Source of the DNA: Halieaceae bacterium
GTDB lineage: Bacteria; Pseudomonadota; Gammaproteobacteria; Pseudomonadales; Halieaceae
Direction: 5' to 3'
Assembly: GCA_018666055.1 (NCBI GenBank)
Contig: JABJAS010000293.1
Location: 1-9,439 of the forward strand
DNA length: 9,439 nt
Shown: positions 1 through 6,161 of the stretch, one piece after another
How positions within the stretch are numbered: the first letter of the stretch is position 1
Layout: every line of letters begins with the position of its first letter
Program-made: the position numbers and the translations under genes
Notes under the pieces: model-generated
Told to the model about the DNA's origin: nothing
Database searches by the model: none
What the model saw: only the letters and a program-made list of their open reading frames with translations

Positions 1-758
1 GCACGAAACGTGTCGCTGAGAATCCAACCCGATAACACCGCCAATGAAAAGAACAGTAGCAGCGACAATAGCCATGACGTCACCTGCGCACCCGCTTTGG
101 CTCTGCGCAGAATCAGGGCGTACCCACCTAGCGCGGCTAAGGCATGAATCATTGACGCCTCGTTACCACTCATCACAATAGCGGCAAACAGTGGCAACGA
201 CAGAACGCTGATCGCTGGGCCCGAGCCTGCTCGCCGCAGCGCCTCTAAGTAAAATGGCGATAAAATTGCGAGAGTTGATCCATAACCCATGCGCAGGCTA
301 CCCGTCACAAGAGTATGCCCTGAATCCAACTCAATGAGCGGGTTACCAAATACGCTAAAACCCGTGAGCAACTGCACCAAACCATCGACCACCCAGATCA
401 TCATGACTGCACCGATGAGTGACATCAGTCGCTGACTCTCTATTTTATCCAGCTTAATCTGGAGCACGACCCAGACCGCAAACCCATAAGAAAGAAAACG
501 CACCGCGCCCGAAAGCGATCGCTCGAAATTTATGGCACCAAATAAAGAAAAAAGCGCCGGCACCAAGAAACACGCTAAGACGACCCAAAATTTGCGCACG
601 CCCTCAGTCTCAAAAAAAACTTTGGGCGCTCTCACAAACATGACCAAACCCACTAGCGCCATCAACCAAATAAACTGGCGCGTCGCCGAGGAGAGAGACA
701 GGGTAAAAAATAGGAATACCCAGATTATGGATGGTGAAATATCACTCAGTCGCTGCAT
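1..758 (-). CDS. O-antigen ligase/polymerase-family membrane protein (partial, C-terminus beyond left edge)
   Basis: This reading frame is open from an ATG at 758 to the left edge, giving about 252 residues. It starts MQRLSDISPSIIWVFLFF and has many hydrophobic segments, at about residues 11-24, 29-42, 58-75 and 85-98, with more after residue 120. The stretch DGLVQLLTGFSVFGNPLIE at about 125-143, followed by a Gly/Ser-rich turn and a membrane helix, resembles the N-terminal half of Wzy_C/WaaL-type proteins. These act in the inner membrane and join O-antigen or exopolysaccharide units to lipid A-core or to each other. An in-frame TAG lies five codons upstream, so this ATG is the first possible start; a GGGGTGG stretch about 8 bases before it may be the ribosome site. 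The catalytic periplasmic loop would lie outside the window, so ligase and polymerase cannot be told apart. Nearby heptose and sulfotransferase genes support a surface-glycan role. Confidence 0.72.
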   Translation of the reverse strand, partial: MQRLSDISPSIIWVFLFFTLSLSSATRQFIWLMALVGLVMFVRAPKVFFETEGVRKFWVVLACFLVPALFSLFGAINFERSLSGAVRFLSYGFAVWVVLQIKLDKIESQRLMSLIGAVMMIWVVDGLVQLLTGFSVFGNPLIELDSGHTLVTGSLRMGYGSTLAILSPFYLEALRRAGSGPAISVLSLPLFAAIVMSGNEASMIHALAALGGYALILRRAKAGAQVTSWLLSLLLFFSLAVLSGWILSDTFR

Positions 759-880
759 TGTCGCTACCACCCCACAAAGATTTGGGGCTGACACCCTTTT
801 GCTAAACCTTGGCTAGTGTATTGATTCCCAAGCACCTCCACCAGCATGGGTGTGAATACTACAGACAGACCGTGTGGCGT

Positions 881-915
881 AAACCACTCCCCAGCCTGTG
901 AGCTGGCGGTTTTTT
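881..915 (+). terminator. Rho-independent terminator-like hairpin not following any recognised gene
   Basis: CCAGC (891-895) pairs with GCTGG (902-906) around a six-base loop. AAACC (881-885) can extend the stem by pairing with GGTTT (908-912) across an internal loop. A run of six T (910-915) follows at once. No plus-strand gene ends upstream, so it may end a small RNA or a transcript antisense to the ligase gene start. The stem is modest, so chance is not excluded. Confidence 0.42.
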
Positions 916-973
916 GAGCCTGCCGGCCAGACGATGCCTGTCGCCAGGGGAAAAACAGACGGCACGCCAAGAT

Positions 974-989
974 TGGCTACAAGTAGCCA
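974..989. promoter_or_regulatory. 16-bp palindrome, candidate operator
   Basis: TGGCTAC and GTAGCCA form perfect 7-base arms around AA. It lies in the divergent region, about 50-60 bases upstream of a weak extended -10 candidate for the sulfotransferase. The size and symmetry fit a dimeric regulator site, but I recognise no known regulator motif. As RNA it would have only a two-base loop, so a DNA site is the more likely reading. Confidence 0.35.
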
Positions 990-1144
990 CTCGGACAGCG
1001 CAACGGCCTATCAAACACTCCTTATGAATGGGGATATGCTAGTTTAGGGACAACTCGCTGGGGCGACACTTTTTGCTCACGCGACACGACCATCATTTAA
1101 TGACAGGACCCGAATGTTTACTTACAGCGGCCGAATCCATTCTT

Positions 1145-1795
1145 ATGCTCCTTTCTAATCGCTACCAGTTCCTCTTTGTTCACATTGCGAAAACCGGGGG
1201 AACGAGTATTCGTCGAGCTCTGCAACGCTACCGCTGGCGTGACCCGTATTACCTACCTCAGTGGGCCGCCAGTAAAATGAGCGGGCTGACAGGGCATCGC
1301 TCGGCGATCAAATTACCTCGCCATTGCAAAGCCATTACGGCTCAAGAAATGCTACCCCGAGACATTTATAACGGTCTGTTTAAATTTGCCTTTGTACGCA
1401 ACCCGTGGGATTTGCAGGTGAGCTCATACCATCACATCAAGCGGGAGCGGCCCAATCTAGTACACGAAGGTGAGTCGTTTTCTGATTTCCTAAGACGCAA
1501 GCTAGAGGTAACAAGACCTTGGCAGTACCACCTCGACACCTCCATCACGCCTCAATCGGACTACTTAATTGATCTGAGGGGGCGCCAGATAGTCGATTTT
1601 GTGGGGCGCTATGAATCACTGCAGGCAGATTTCGATACCTGCTGCCAGCGAATTGGCATACCGACTATCGCACTGCCTCACAGACGCCAGGCTAGTGACC
1701 GTGCGCAATATCGCCAATACTACGATCAAGAAACCCAAGCGCTCGTGGCGGAACGCTTTGCCGCTGATATCGAAGCCTTTGGTTACGTCTTCTAG
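1145..1795 (+). CDS. Sulfotransferase family protein (PAPS-dependent, probably carbohydrate)
   Basis: This 216-residue protein belongs to the Sulfotransfer_2-like group, which moves a sulfuryl group from PAPS to a hydroxyl, usually on a sugar. The 5'-phosphosulfate loop is visible as FLFVHIAKTGGTSIRR (residues 9-24, with K16, T17, G18 and G19). The 3'-phosphate site is FAFVRNPWDLQVSSYHHIK (81-99, with R85 and S93). The track-maximal frame begins at a TTG at 1073 and another ATG lies at 1100. I chose the ATG at 1145 because family members start a few residues before the FLFVHIxKTGG strand and the extra 24 residues look random. None of the three starts has a strong ribosome site. The gene is convergent with gmhB and divergent from the O-antigen ligase, so a surface glycan is the likely acceptor; this is inference. 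The length suits a single-domain cytosolic enzyme with no membrane anchor. Confidence 0.85.
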   Translation: MLLSNRYQFLFVHIAKTGGTSIRRALQRYRWRDPYYLPQWAASKMSGLTGHRSAIKLPRHCKAITAQEMLPRDIYNGLFKFAFVRNPWDLQVSSYHHIKRERPNLVHEGESFSDFLRRKLEVTRPWQYHLDTSITPQSDYLIDLRGRQIVDFVGRYESLQADFDTCCQRIGIPTIALPHRRQASDRAQYRQYYDQETQALVAERFAADIEAFGYVF

Positions 1796-1853
1796 CAATA
1801 GGAGCGGGAAACAAGTTAACCCGGCTTACCGGTAGCCATTCATCGCGCTTACG

Positions 1854-2435
1854 TCAGAGCTCACCCACGATCCGCGCCACATCGGGTAACCCTGCTACGA
1901 GTACAAGACCCTCATTACTATCACCATTGCTCGAAGCAGGCTGCATCGGAGCTTCTGGAGCAACTCTAAACAGCCGCCCCACACCAGCGGACTGACCCGC
2001 CTCCATGTCGGACGCCTTATCCCCCACCATCACTGAGTTGCCTGGATCGATATGGAGTTCGGCGCAAGCTTGCTCGATCATCCCAGGCGCGGGTTTGCGG
2101 CAGTAGCACTGCTGTCGCCACTCCGGGAGCGCCTCAGTGGGGTGATGTGGGCAATGGTAGAACTGAGCGATCTCTACACCGTGATCGTCGAGCAAATAGC
2201 GGTAAACGCGACGATTAAGCGCCGCCAGATCAGATTCGGTGTACAGACCTCGACCAATGCCCGATTGGTTGGAAACAACGACCAAAACATACCCAGCTGA
2301 CTGTAATTGCCGCAGAGCAGCAGGAACACCGGGCAAAAACTCAAATTGATCCCAACTGCTGACATAGCCATGATCGACGTTGATCACGCCATCTCGATCT
2401 AAAAAAACAGCGCGCCTAAGGTCAACTCCACTCAC
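1854..2435 (-). CDS. gmhB: D-glycero-D-manno-heptose 1,7-bisphosphate 7-phosphatase
   Basis: This 193-residue HAD-superfamily phosphatase removes the C7 phosphate of D,D-heptose 1,7-bisphosphate, a cytosolic step towards ADP-heptose for the LPS inner core. The nucleophile motif FLDRDGVIN carries D13 and D15, motif II is SNQSGIGRG (S55), K114 lies in CRKP, and the Mg-binding motif is VGDKASDM (D139, D143). The structural zinc site typical of GmhB is complete as C95, H97, C110 and C112, which separates it from histidinol-phosphate phosphatases. The start is a GTG at 2435, twelve bases after the gmhA stop, with a GAGAG stretch upstream; the nearest ATG is in another frame. The close spacing implies co-transcription with gmhA. 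Residues about 160-177 form a Pro/Ser/Gly-rich insertion that is probably a surface loop. Confidence 0.93.
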   Translation of the reverse strand: MSGVDLRRAVFLDRDGVINVDHGYVSSWDQFEFLPGVPAALRQLQSAGYVLVVVSNQSGIGRGLYTESDLAALNRRVYRYLLDDHGVEIAQFYHCPHHPTEALPEWRQQCYCRKPAPGMIEQACAELHIDPGNSVMVGDKASDMEAGQSAGVGRLFRVAPEAPMQPASSNGDSNEGLVLVAGLPDVARIVGEL

Positions 2436-2447
2436 TGCCCACGTCTC

Positions 2448-3017
2448 TCATTGCAACGCAGCCCAATCCAGCTGCTCCTCGATCAGTGCGCACAGCAGAT
2501 GAATCACGACAATATGCGCCTCTTGAATATGAGCCGTGTCCTGCGAAGCCGCAATCACGAGGGCCCGACAATGCGCTTTTAAGGCGCCGCCGTCACGGCC
2601 CGTCAGGCCAATCACTTCACAACCCATGGACCTAGCCTGCTCACAGGCATTCAGCACACTGACACTATTGCCCGACGTGGAGATTGCCAACAACACGTCA
2701 CCAGCTTGTGCGAGACCCGCTACCTGTCGACTGAACACGGCATCGTATCCGTAATCGTTTGCAATCGCAGTGAGCCCGGAGGTGTCTGTTGTGAGTGCAA
2801 TGGCAGCGAGCGCCGGGCGGTCTGCCACAAACCGGCCCACCAGCTCGGCAGCAAAATGTTGTGCATCTGCCGCTGAACCCCCGTTGCCGCAAATCAAGAT
2901 TTTATGACCTGCCTGCAATGCGTCGACACACACCGCTGCCATCGAGCCAATGTCCTCTGACGATTTGTGTAAATCGGAAAGGGTTTTCAGATGGGAATCA
3001 ATGTAATCGCTAATCAT
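2448..3017 (-). CDS. gmhA: Phosphoheptose isomerase (sedoheptulose 7-phosphate isomerase)
   Basis: This 189-residue SIS-domain enzyme converts sedoheptulose 7-phosphate to D-glycero-D-manno-heptose 7-phosphate, the first step of ADP-heptose synthesis. The core motif CGNGGSAADAQHFAAEL spans residues 43-59 and STSGNS lies at 113-118. The metal or active-site residues match GmhA: H54, E58, Q165 (HIQEAH) and H173 (VVIH). The last histidine argues against the related replication factor DiaA, which lacks it. The frame stays open upstream to 3245, but the ATG at 3017 has a strong ribosome site (GGGAGGG, 9 bases before) and gives the usual family length of about 190. It is followed after twelve bases by gmhB. 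An extended -10 candidate and a 15-bp palindrome lie just upstream. Confidence 0.93.
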   Translation of the reverse strand: MISDYIDSHLKTLSDLHKSSEDIGSMAAVCVDALQAGHKILICGNGGSAADAQHFAAELVGRFVADRPALAAIALTTDTSGLTAIANDYGYDAVFSRQVAGLAQAGDVLLAISTSGNSVSVLNACEQARSMGCEVIGLTGRDGGALKAHCRALVIAASQDTAHIQEAHIVVIHLLCALIEEQLDWAALQ

Positions 3018-3040
3018 TCGGTGCACGTCCCTCCCCGAGT

Positions 3041-3055
3041 CTGCATGGCATGCAG
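3041..3055. promoter_or_regulatory. 15-bp palindrome in the gmhA leader
   Basis: CTGCATG and CATGCAG form perfect 7-base arms around one central base. It lies 24-38 bases upstream of the gmhA start and just before its ribosome site, downstream of the candidate -10. It could be an operator or, less likely given the one-base loop, part of an RNA hairpin. I recognise no known regulator motif. Confidence 0.35.
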
Positions 3056-3069
3056 CACCCCACATACGG

Positions 3070-3078
3070 ATGATACCA
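3070..3078 (-). promoter_or_regulatory. Candidate extended -10 promoter for gmhA-gmhB
   Basis: Read on the minus strand this is TGGTATCAT, matching the extended -10 pattern TGnTAnnnT. It would place transcription start about 45 bases before the gmhA ATG. The -35 region is poor, as is common with extended -10 promoters. The 196-base gap to the next gene upstream fits a separate promoter for gmhA-gmhB. Confidence 0.38.
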
Positions 3079-3213
3079 GCGATCGAGGCAGAAAATGGGG
3101 CAGTGTGCACCCGCAGGTGACAAGGGGGATACAGAGAAATCCTTGAAGTGACCCTGCTGCGAGAGACTCCGAGGACGGAACTGCTAAGAAGGTAAACTGC
3201 CGACGAACCCCCG

Positions 3214-3561
3214 CTAGTAGCGCGGCAGCTGCAGCTCCTGCTCACCCAATTGCGCCAACAAATGCGTGACGGCGTAATCGGGAATTTCGTCTACGGGGAT
3301 TTCCCGCTGGTGCCGAACCAACATCTCTTCCGAAACAATGCCCTTAGCCCGCACAATTAAACGCTGCAGGCGCTGCTCGATGTCACGCTCTCGCAGCAAT
3401 TCGTCTCGCTTAACCTGCTCAGGGGACTCGCCGGGCGCCGGCACAGCCCGGCAAACCGAGCCGCGCATGAGGTCCGCAAGCTTATCTCGTTGCGCTGTGA
3501 ACAAGGTTCTGCTGCACTGGTCCGTTGGGATAATTGTGTCGATTTCGTTCAAGCTATTCAT
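3214..3561 (-). CDS. Hypothetical protein, 115 residues
   Basis: I do not recognise this protein. The start (ATG at 3561) has a good ribosome site, GAGAGG, eight bases upstream, which supports a real gene. It is soluble and highly charged, with no signal peptide or membrane segment. The middle (about residues 45-75, EQVKRDELLRERDIEQRLQR) is predicted to be a charged helix or coiled coil, and there are two cysteines (about 16 and 38). The C-terminal part (DYAVTHLLAQLGEQELQLPRY) could form a second amphipathic helix. It lies upstream of gmhA on the same strand but 196 bases away, and is divergent from the monooxygenase gene, so a link to either is only inference. It could be a small regulator or adaptor. 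Confidence 0.68.
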   Translation of the reverse strand: MNSLNEIDTIIPTDQCSRTLFTAQRDKLADLMRGSVCRAVPAPGESPEQVKRDELLRERDIEQRLQRLIVRAKGIVSEEMLVRHQREIPVDEIPDYAVTHLLAQLGEQELQLPRY

Positions 3562-3684
3562 GTGCTGTGCCTCTCTTATCTCTAGGCATACGCAAAAAGT
3601 TCGCCAGTGGTTTGACGCGGTGCCTACGTCGCGCTGACCTTAATGGGCAAACAATACGCCTAGGCGAGTGCTCCATTGAGCGAC

Positions 3685-3720
3685 AAAACAGCTAATGAGT
3701 CAGCCTCAAAATGCTGTTTT
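3685..3720. repeat. Nested inverted repeat upstream of the monooxygenase gene
   Basis: AAAACAGC (3685-3692) pairs perfectly with GCTGTTTT (3713-3720). Inside the loop TGAG can pair with CTCA, giving a stacked stem-loop. On the plus strand it runs into a T-rich stretch up to about 3746, and on the minus strand the stem also ends in TTTT, so it could act as a bidirectional terminator or a leader attenuator. It is 92 bases before the likely start of the monooxygenase and 124 bases from the divergent gene start. Confidence 0.45.
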
Positions 3721-3811
3721 TATTGTTATTTTTATTTTGGCAAGGCGGCTGTGCAAGGCCGGCTCAGTCTGCGACACTGGGGAACGACACCCGTTACAAA
3801 GAGCCGCTCAT

Positions 3812-4924
3812 ATGACACTGTCGCCACCAACACACCCCCTGAAGAGCAGCCCCCACAAACTCAAACTGGGCGTGTTCGGTCTCAACGTCAGTAGCGGATG
3901 CTCGATGACGGACCGGCCCGATACGCTCAAGGTCGATTGGCAAGAATCCGTCAAGGTCGCACAGCTGGCGGAGGCGGCGGGTATCGAGGCCATCATTCCA
4001 GTTGCCCGCTGGAAAGGCATGGGCGGCAAAGTGAACTTCAATCACCGCAATTTTGAGACTTTTACGTGGGCAGCGGGACTCGCCGCTAAGACCGAAGAGA
4101 TCAGCATCTTTGCAACCTTTCATGTGCCCACAGTTCATCCCATCCGAGCCGCTAAAGAAGTGGCAACCATTGATCATATTGCGGGGGGTCGATTTGGTCT
4201 CAATATCGTTGCTGGATGGAACGAACGTGAAATTGCGATGTTTGGTATCCCCCAGAAGGAGCACGATATTCGTTACGACGTGGCGGACGACTGGATTTCC
4301 TTGTGCAAGGAACTGTGGACGGTAGACGGCGAATTCGACTACGACGGGCCACATTTTCAGTCGCCCGCCTGCTATTCGGAGCCCAAGCCACTGCAACGGC
4401 CCTGGCCCGCCTTAATGAGCGCCGGTAATAGTGCCCGCGGCCAAGAATTTGCCGCCGCCCACGCAGACTTTAACTTTGTTGTCGCAAAAGACATTACGAG
4501 CGCCAGTGAGGTAGCATCGAATGGCAGGCGCTTAGCCAAAGAAAAATATCAACGAGACATGCAGGTGTTTGGTCAAGCTTACATTGTGTGTCGGGACACG
4601 GAGAAAGAGGCTCGAGAGTTCGTGCAGGAATACGTCTACGATCGAGGCGATTGGGAGGGTGTTCGTAATCTATTAGACGTGTTGATCCCCAACTCGCAAA
4701 GCGCATTGGGAGATGGCTGGGAATCCATGGCAGCAAATCTCATCGCGGGCTACGGTGCCATTCCACTGGTCGGAACGGCCGAGCAAATCATCGATGGCAT
4801 GCTCGCTTTTTCAAACGCCGGGCTCGATGGCATCACATTGAGCTGGGTAAACTATGAAGAGGGGCTGATCCAATTTAATGAAACACTATTGCCCATGATG
4901 AAACAGGCGGGGTTAAGGGTGTGA
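3812..4924 (+). CDS. LLM-class flavin-dependent monooxygenase, RutA/SfnG type
   Basis: This 370-residue protein is a bacterial luciferase-like TIM-barrel enzyme that uses reduced FMN and O2 to oxidise a small organic substrate. Family features are the opening strand KLKLGVFGLN (16-25), GMGGKVNFNHRNFETFTWAAGLAAKT (69-94), ATIDHIAGGRFGLNIVAGWNERE (118-140), the SAGNS phosphate-loop region (203-207), ADFNF (218-222) and the C-terminal LVGTAEQI (319-326). The GxGGK plus ADFNF pattern recalls pyrimidine monooxygenase RutA, while the C-terminal GT.EQI block is also like dimethylsulfone monooxygenase SfnG; the substrate is not determined. The frame stays open upstream to 3695, but those 39 residues look non-coding and cross the hairpin. 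The ATG at 3812, preceded by AAAGAG, gives normal length. It overlaps the dehydrogenase gene by four bases. No flavin reductase lies beside it. Confidence 0.88.
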   Translation: MTLSPPTHPLKSSPHKLKLGVFGLNVSSGCSMTDRPDTLKVDWQESVKVAQLAEAAGIEAIIPVARWKGMGGKVNFNHRNFETFTWAAGLAAKTEEISIFATFHVPTVHPIRAAKEVATIDHIAGGRFGLNIVAGWNEREIAMFGIPQKEHDIRYDVADDWISLCKELWTVDGEFDYDGPHFQSPACYSEPKPLQRPWPALMSAGNSARGQEFAAAHADFNFVVAKDITSASEVASNGRRLAKEKYQRDMQVFGQAYIVCRDTEKEAREFVQEYVYDRGDWEGVRNLLDVLIPNSQSALGDGWESMAANLIAGYGAIPLVGTAEQIIDGMLAFSNAGLDGITLSWVNYEEGLIQFNETLLPMMKQAGLRV

Positions 4925-5685
4925 GATCTTTACAAGGCATGTCCATTCTTATTACTGGCGGGGGCTCCGGTATCGGCGCCGATTGCGCTCAGCGATTTTG
5001 TGAGCAAGGTGCGCTGGTAACCATTACTGGCCGACGCATCGAAAAACTGGAAGCGGTTCAGGCTCAGCTGGGGGATAACTGCCGCGTCGTTCAGGGTGAT
5101 GTGTGTCAACAATCTGACCGAGTGAACATGATAGAAATGGCACTCGCGCACGGGGGCGGTAAGCTCGATGCCCTCATCAACAATGCCGCCAACATGTACC
5201 GGCAACCCGTTGATGGCTACACCGAGGCGCACCTGAGCGATGCATTTAATACCAACGTCATCTCGGCCATGATGCTCTCAAGCTTAGCGGTGCCTCATCT
5301 CGATACGACCGACGGCGCCATCGTATTTATCGGATCGACCCATACGCGTCGAGCCTTTCCCGGGGCTTCGCCCTACGCGACGACCAAGGCCGCACTCGAG
5401 GGACTGACAAAAGTGATGGCCGCTGAGCTCGGCCCACGGCAAATCCGAGTGGGCTGCATTTTACCGGGCGCGGTATCCACAGAGTTGAATCTGCGAGCTG
5501 GATTATTCACTGAGGCAGAGGCAAAAGAGCGCTACGATGCCGTTGCCGGGCTGCACGCACTCGGGCGAATTGGGACCGGCACCGAAGTCGCAGAGGGGAT
5601 CGAGTATCTCGTGACTGCCGAGTGGGTAACCGGAGTGGCGCTAGAGGTTGACGGGGGTATCGGCCTTGGTGCCTCCTATTTTTGA
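4921..5685 (+). CDS. Short-chain dehydrogenase/reductase (SDR family)
   Basis: This 254-residue classical SDR transfers hydride between NAD(P) and an alcohol or ketone. The cofactor motif TGGGSGIG is at residues 12-19, GDV at 59-61 and NNAAN at 87-91. The catalytic residues are S139, Y152 and K156 (YATTK), with N112 completing the tetrad. The LPGAVSTE loop lies at 181-188 and the C-terminal VDGG at 243-246. Length and C-terminus are normal for the family. Residues GRR (37-39) after beta-strand 2 suggest a preference for NADP. The GTG start overlaps the monooxygenase stop (GTGA), so the two are translationally coupled and probably act on the same pathway, for example oxidation or reduction of the monooxygenase product. 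The substrate cannot be read from the sequence. Confidence 0.93.
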   Translation: MRSLQGMSILITGGGSGIGADCAQRFCEQGALVTITGRRIEKLEAVQAQLGDNCRVVQGDVCQQSDRVNMIEMALAHGGGKLDALINNAANMYRQPVDGYTEAHLSDAFNTNVISAMMLSSLAVPHLDTTDGAIVFIGSTHTRRAFPGASPYATTKAALEGLTKVMAAELGPRQIRVGCILPGAVSTELNLRAGLFTEAEAKERYDAVAGLHALGRIGTGTEVAEGIEYLVTAEWVTGVALEVDGGIGLGASYF

Positions 5686-5870
5686 ATAATGCCCCGCCAC
5701 ACAAAAAACGCCAGACTACGCAGGGCACTTTTCGATGTCCCAATACCGTGATGCTGCGTTGTCGCTAGGCGTAACCGCAAAGGCGATCTACACTACTCAC
5801 TCATGACGTCGCAAGGGCGTCACTAATCTGCTCCGACAGACACCATTAGACACGATGAAAAGGAACCGTA

Positions 5871-6035
5871 ATGCAACTCTCAAACGAACTGTTTGCCATT
5901 TTATTCAGCATCGTCATGGTCTTGGCGGTCGTCTGGTTTATGCGAAGCCTCAGCCGATATAAACTGTGGATCAAATCGCGGAATGAGCCCGCCAACCAAC
6001 CTGGCGCAACAACTTATCAGGAAAAAAAGGAGTGA
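5871..6035 (+). CDS. Small single-pass membrane protein, 54 residues
   Basis: This short gene encodes 54 residues. ATG at 5871 follows AAAAGGA at a six-base spacing, a good ribosome site. Residues 7-24 (LFAILFSIVMVLAVVWFM) form one clear membrane helix. A basic stretch follows (RSLSRYKLWIKSR, 25-37) and then a polar, charged tail ending EKKE. The positive residues after the helix predict an N-out, C-in topology. I recognise no family. It lies 185 bases after the dehydrogenase and about 90-125 bases before the Tsx-like gene on the same strand, so it might be a small accessory subunit, but nothing ties it to a partner. Confidence 0.68.
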   Translation: MQLSNELFAILFSIVMVLAVVWFMRSLSRYKLWIKSRNEPANQPGATTYQEKKE

Positions 6036-6114
6036 TGAGCAAAACTGTGCTGGGTCAATCACACATGGCGTGACCGCCGACGCGTGGTGATCGCGACTGA
6101 CTAAAACACCTCAT

Positions 6115-6133
6115 GGCACCTCAAAACGGTGCC
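6115..6133 (+). repeat. Hairpin upstream of the Tsx-like gene
   Basis: GGCACC (6115-6120) pairs perfectly with GGTGCC (6128-6133) around a seven-base loop. No T run follows, so it is not a classical terminator. It covers the GTG at 6129, which is the longest possible start of the next frame, and so makes that start unlikely. Confidence 0.4.
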
Positions 6134-6161
6134 TGACACGACAAGTAAAGTTGCGAAGGGC

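Larger units (their letters stand above)
759..1144. other. Gene-free divergent region between O-antigen ligase and sulfotransferase
   Basis: I find no convincing gene in these 386 bases, which separate two divergently transcribed genes. The region contains a short hairpin next to the ligase ribosome site (770-774 pairing with 783-787), a plus-strand run of hairpins ending in a terminator-like T run (839-915), and a 16-bp palindrome (974-989). A possible extended -10 element for the sulfotransferase (TGCTAGTTT, 1037-1045) has no convincing -35. Open frames here are short, lack ribosome sites and resemble no family. Confidence 0.5.

Noticed and set aside
532..816. 94-residue plus-strand frame
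   Set aside because: It is opposite the O-antigen ligase gene, whose translated product has clear membrane helices and family resemblance.
764..970. 68-residue minus-strand frame ending just before the O-antigen ligase start
   Set aside because: It begins at a TTG with no ribosome site, resembles no family and runs through the hairpins of the intergenic region.
1823..1837. Near-palindrome around TACCGGTA between the convergent sulfotransferase and gmhB genes
   Set aside because: It has no loop and no T run on either strand, so it is not a usable bidirectional terminator.
3018..3245. 76-residue N-terminal extension of gmhA
   Set aside because: The ATG at 3017 has a strong ribosome site and gives the usual GmhA length. 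The extension is a Ser/Arg-rich random-looking sequence and overlaps the upstream gene.
3695..3811. 39-residue N-terminal extension of the monooxygenase
   Set aside because: It crosses the hairpin and T-rich stretch, does not look like family sequence, and the ATG at 3812 gives normal length.
5690..5732. TGCCC/GGGCA pair followed by TTTT after the dehydrogenase gene
   Set aside because: Only five pairs around a 28-base loop; too weak to call a terminator.
6035..6073. 12-codon frame (MSKTVLGQSHMA) overlapping the stop of the 54-residue protein in a TGATG arrangement
   Set aside because: Too short to support and its AAGGAG is only two bases from the ATG; no evidence of a function.
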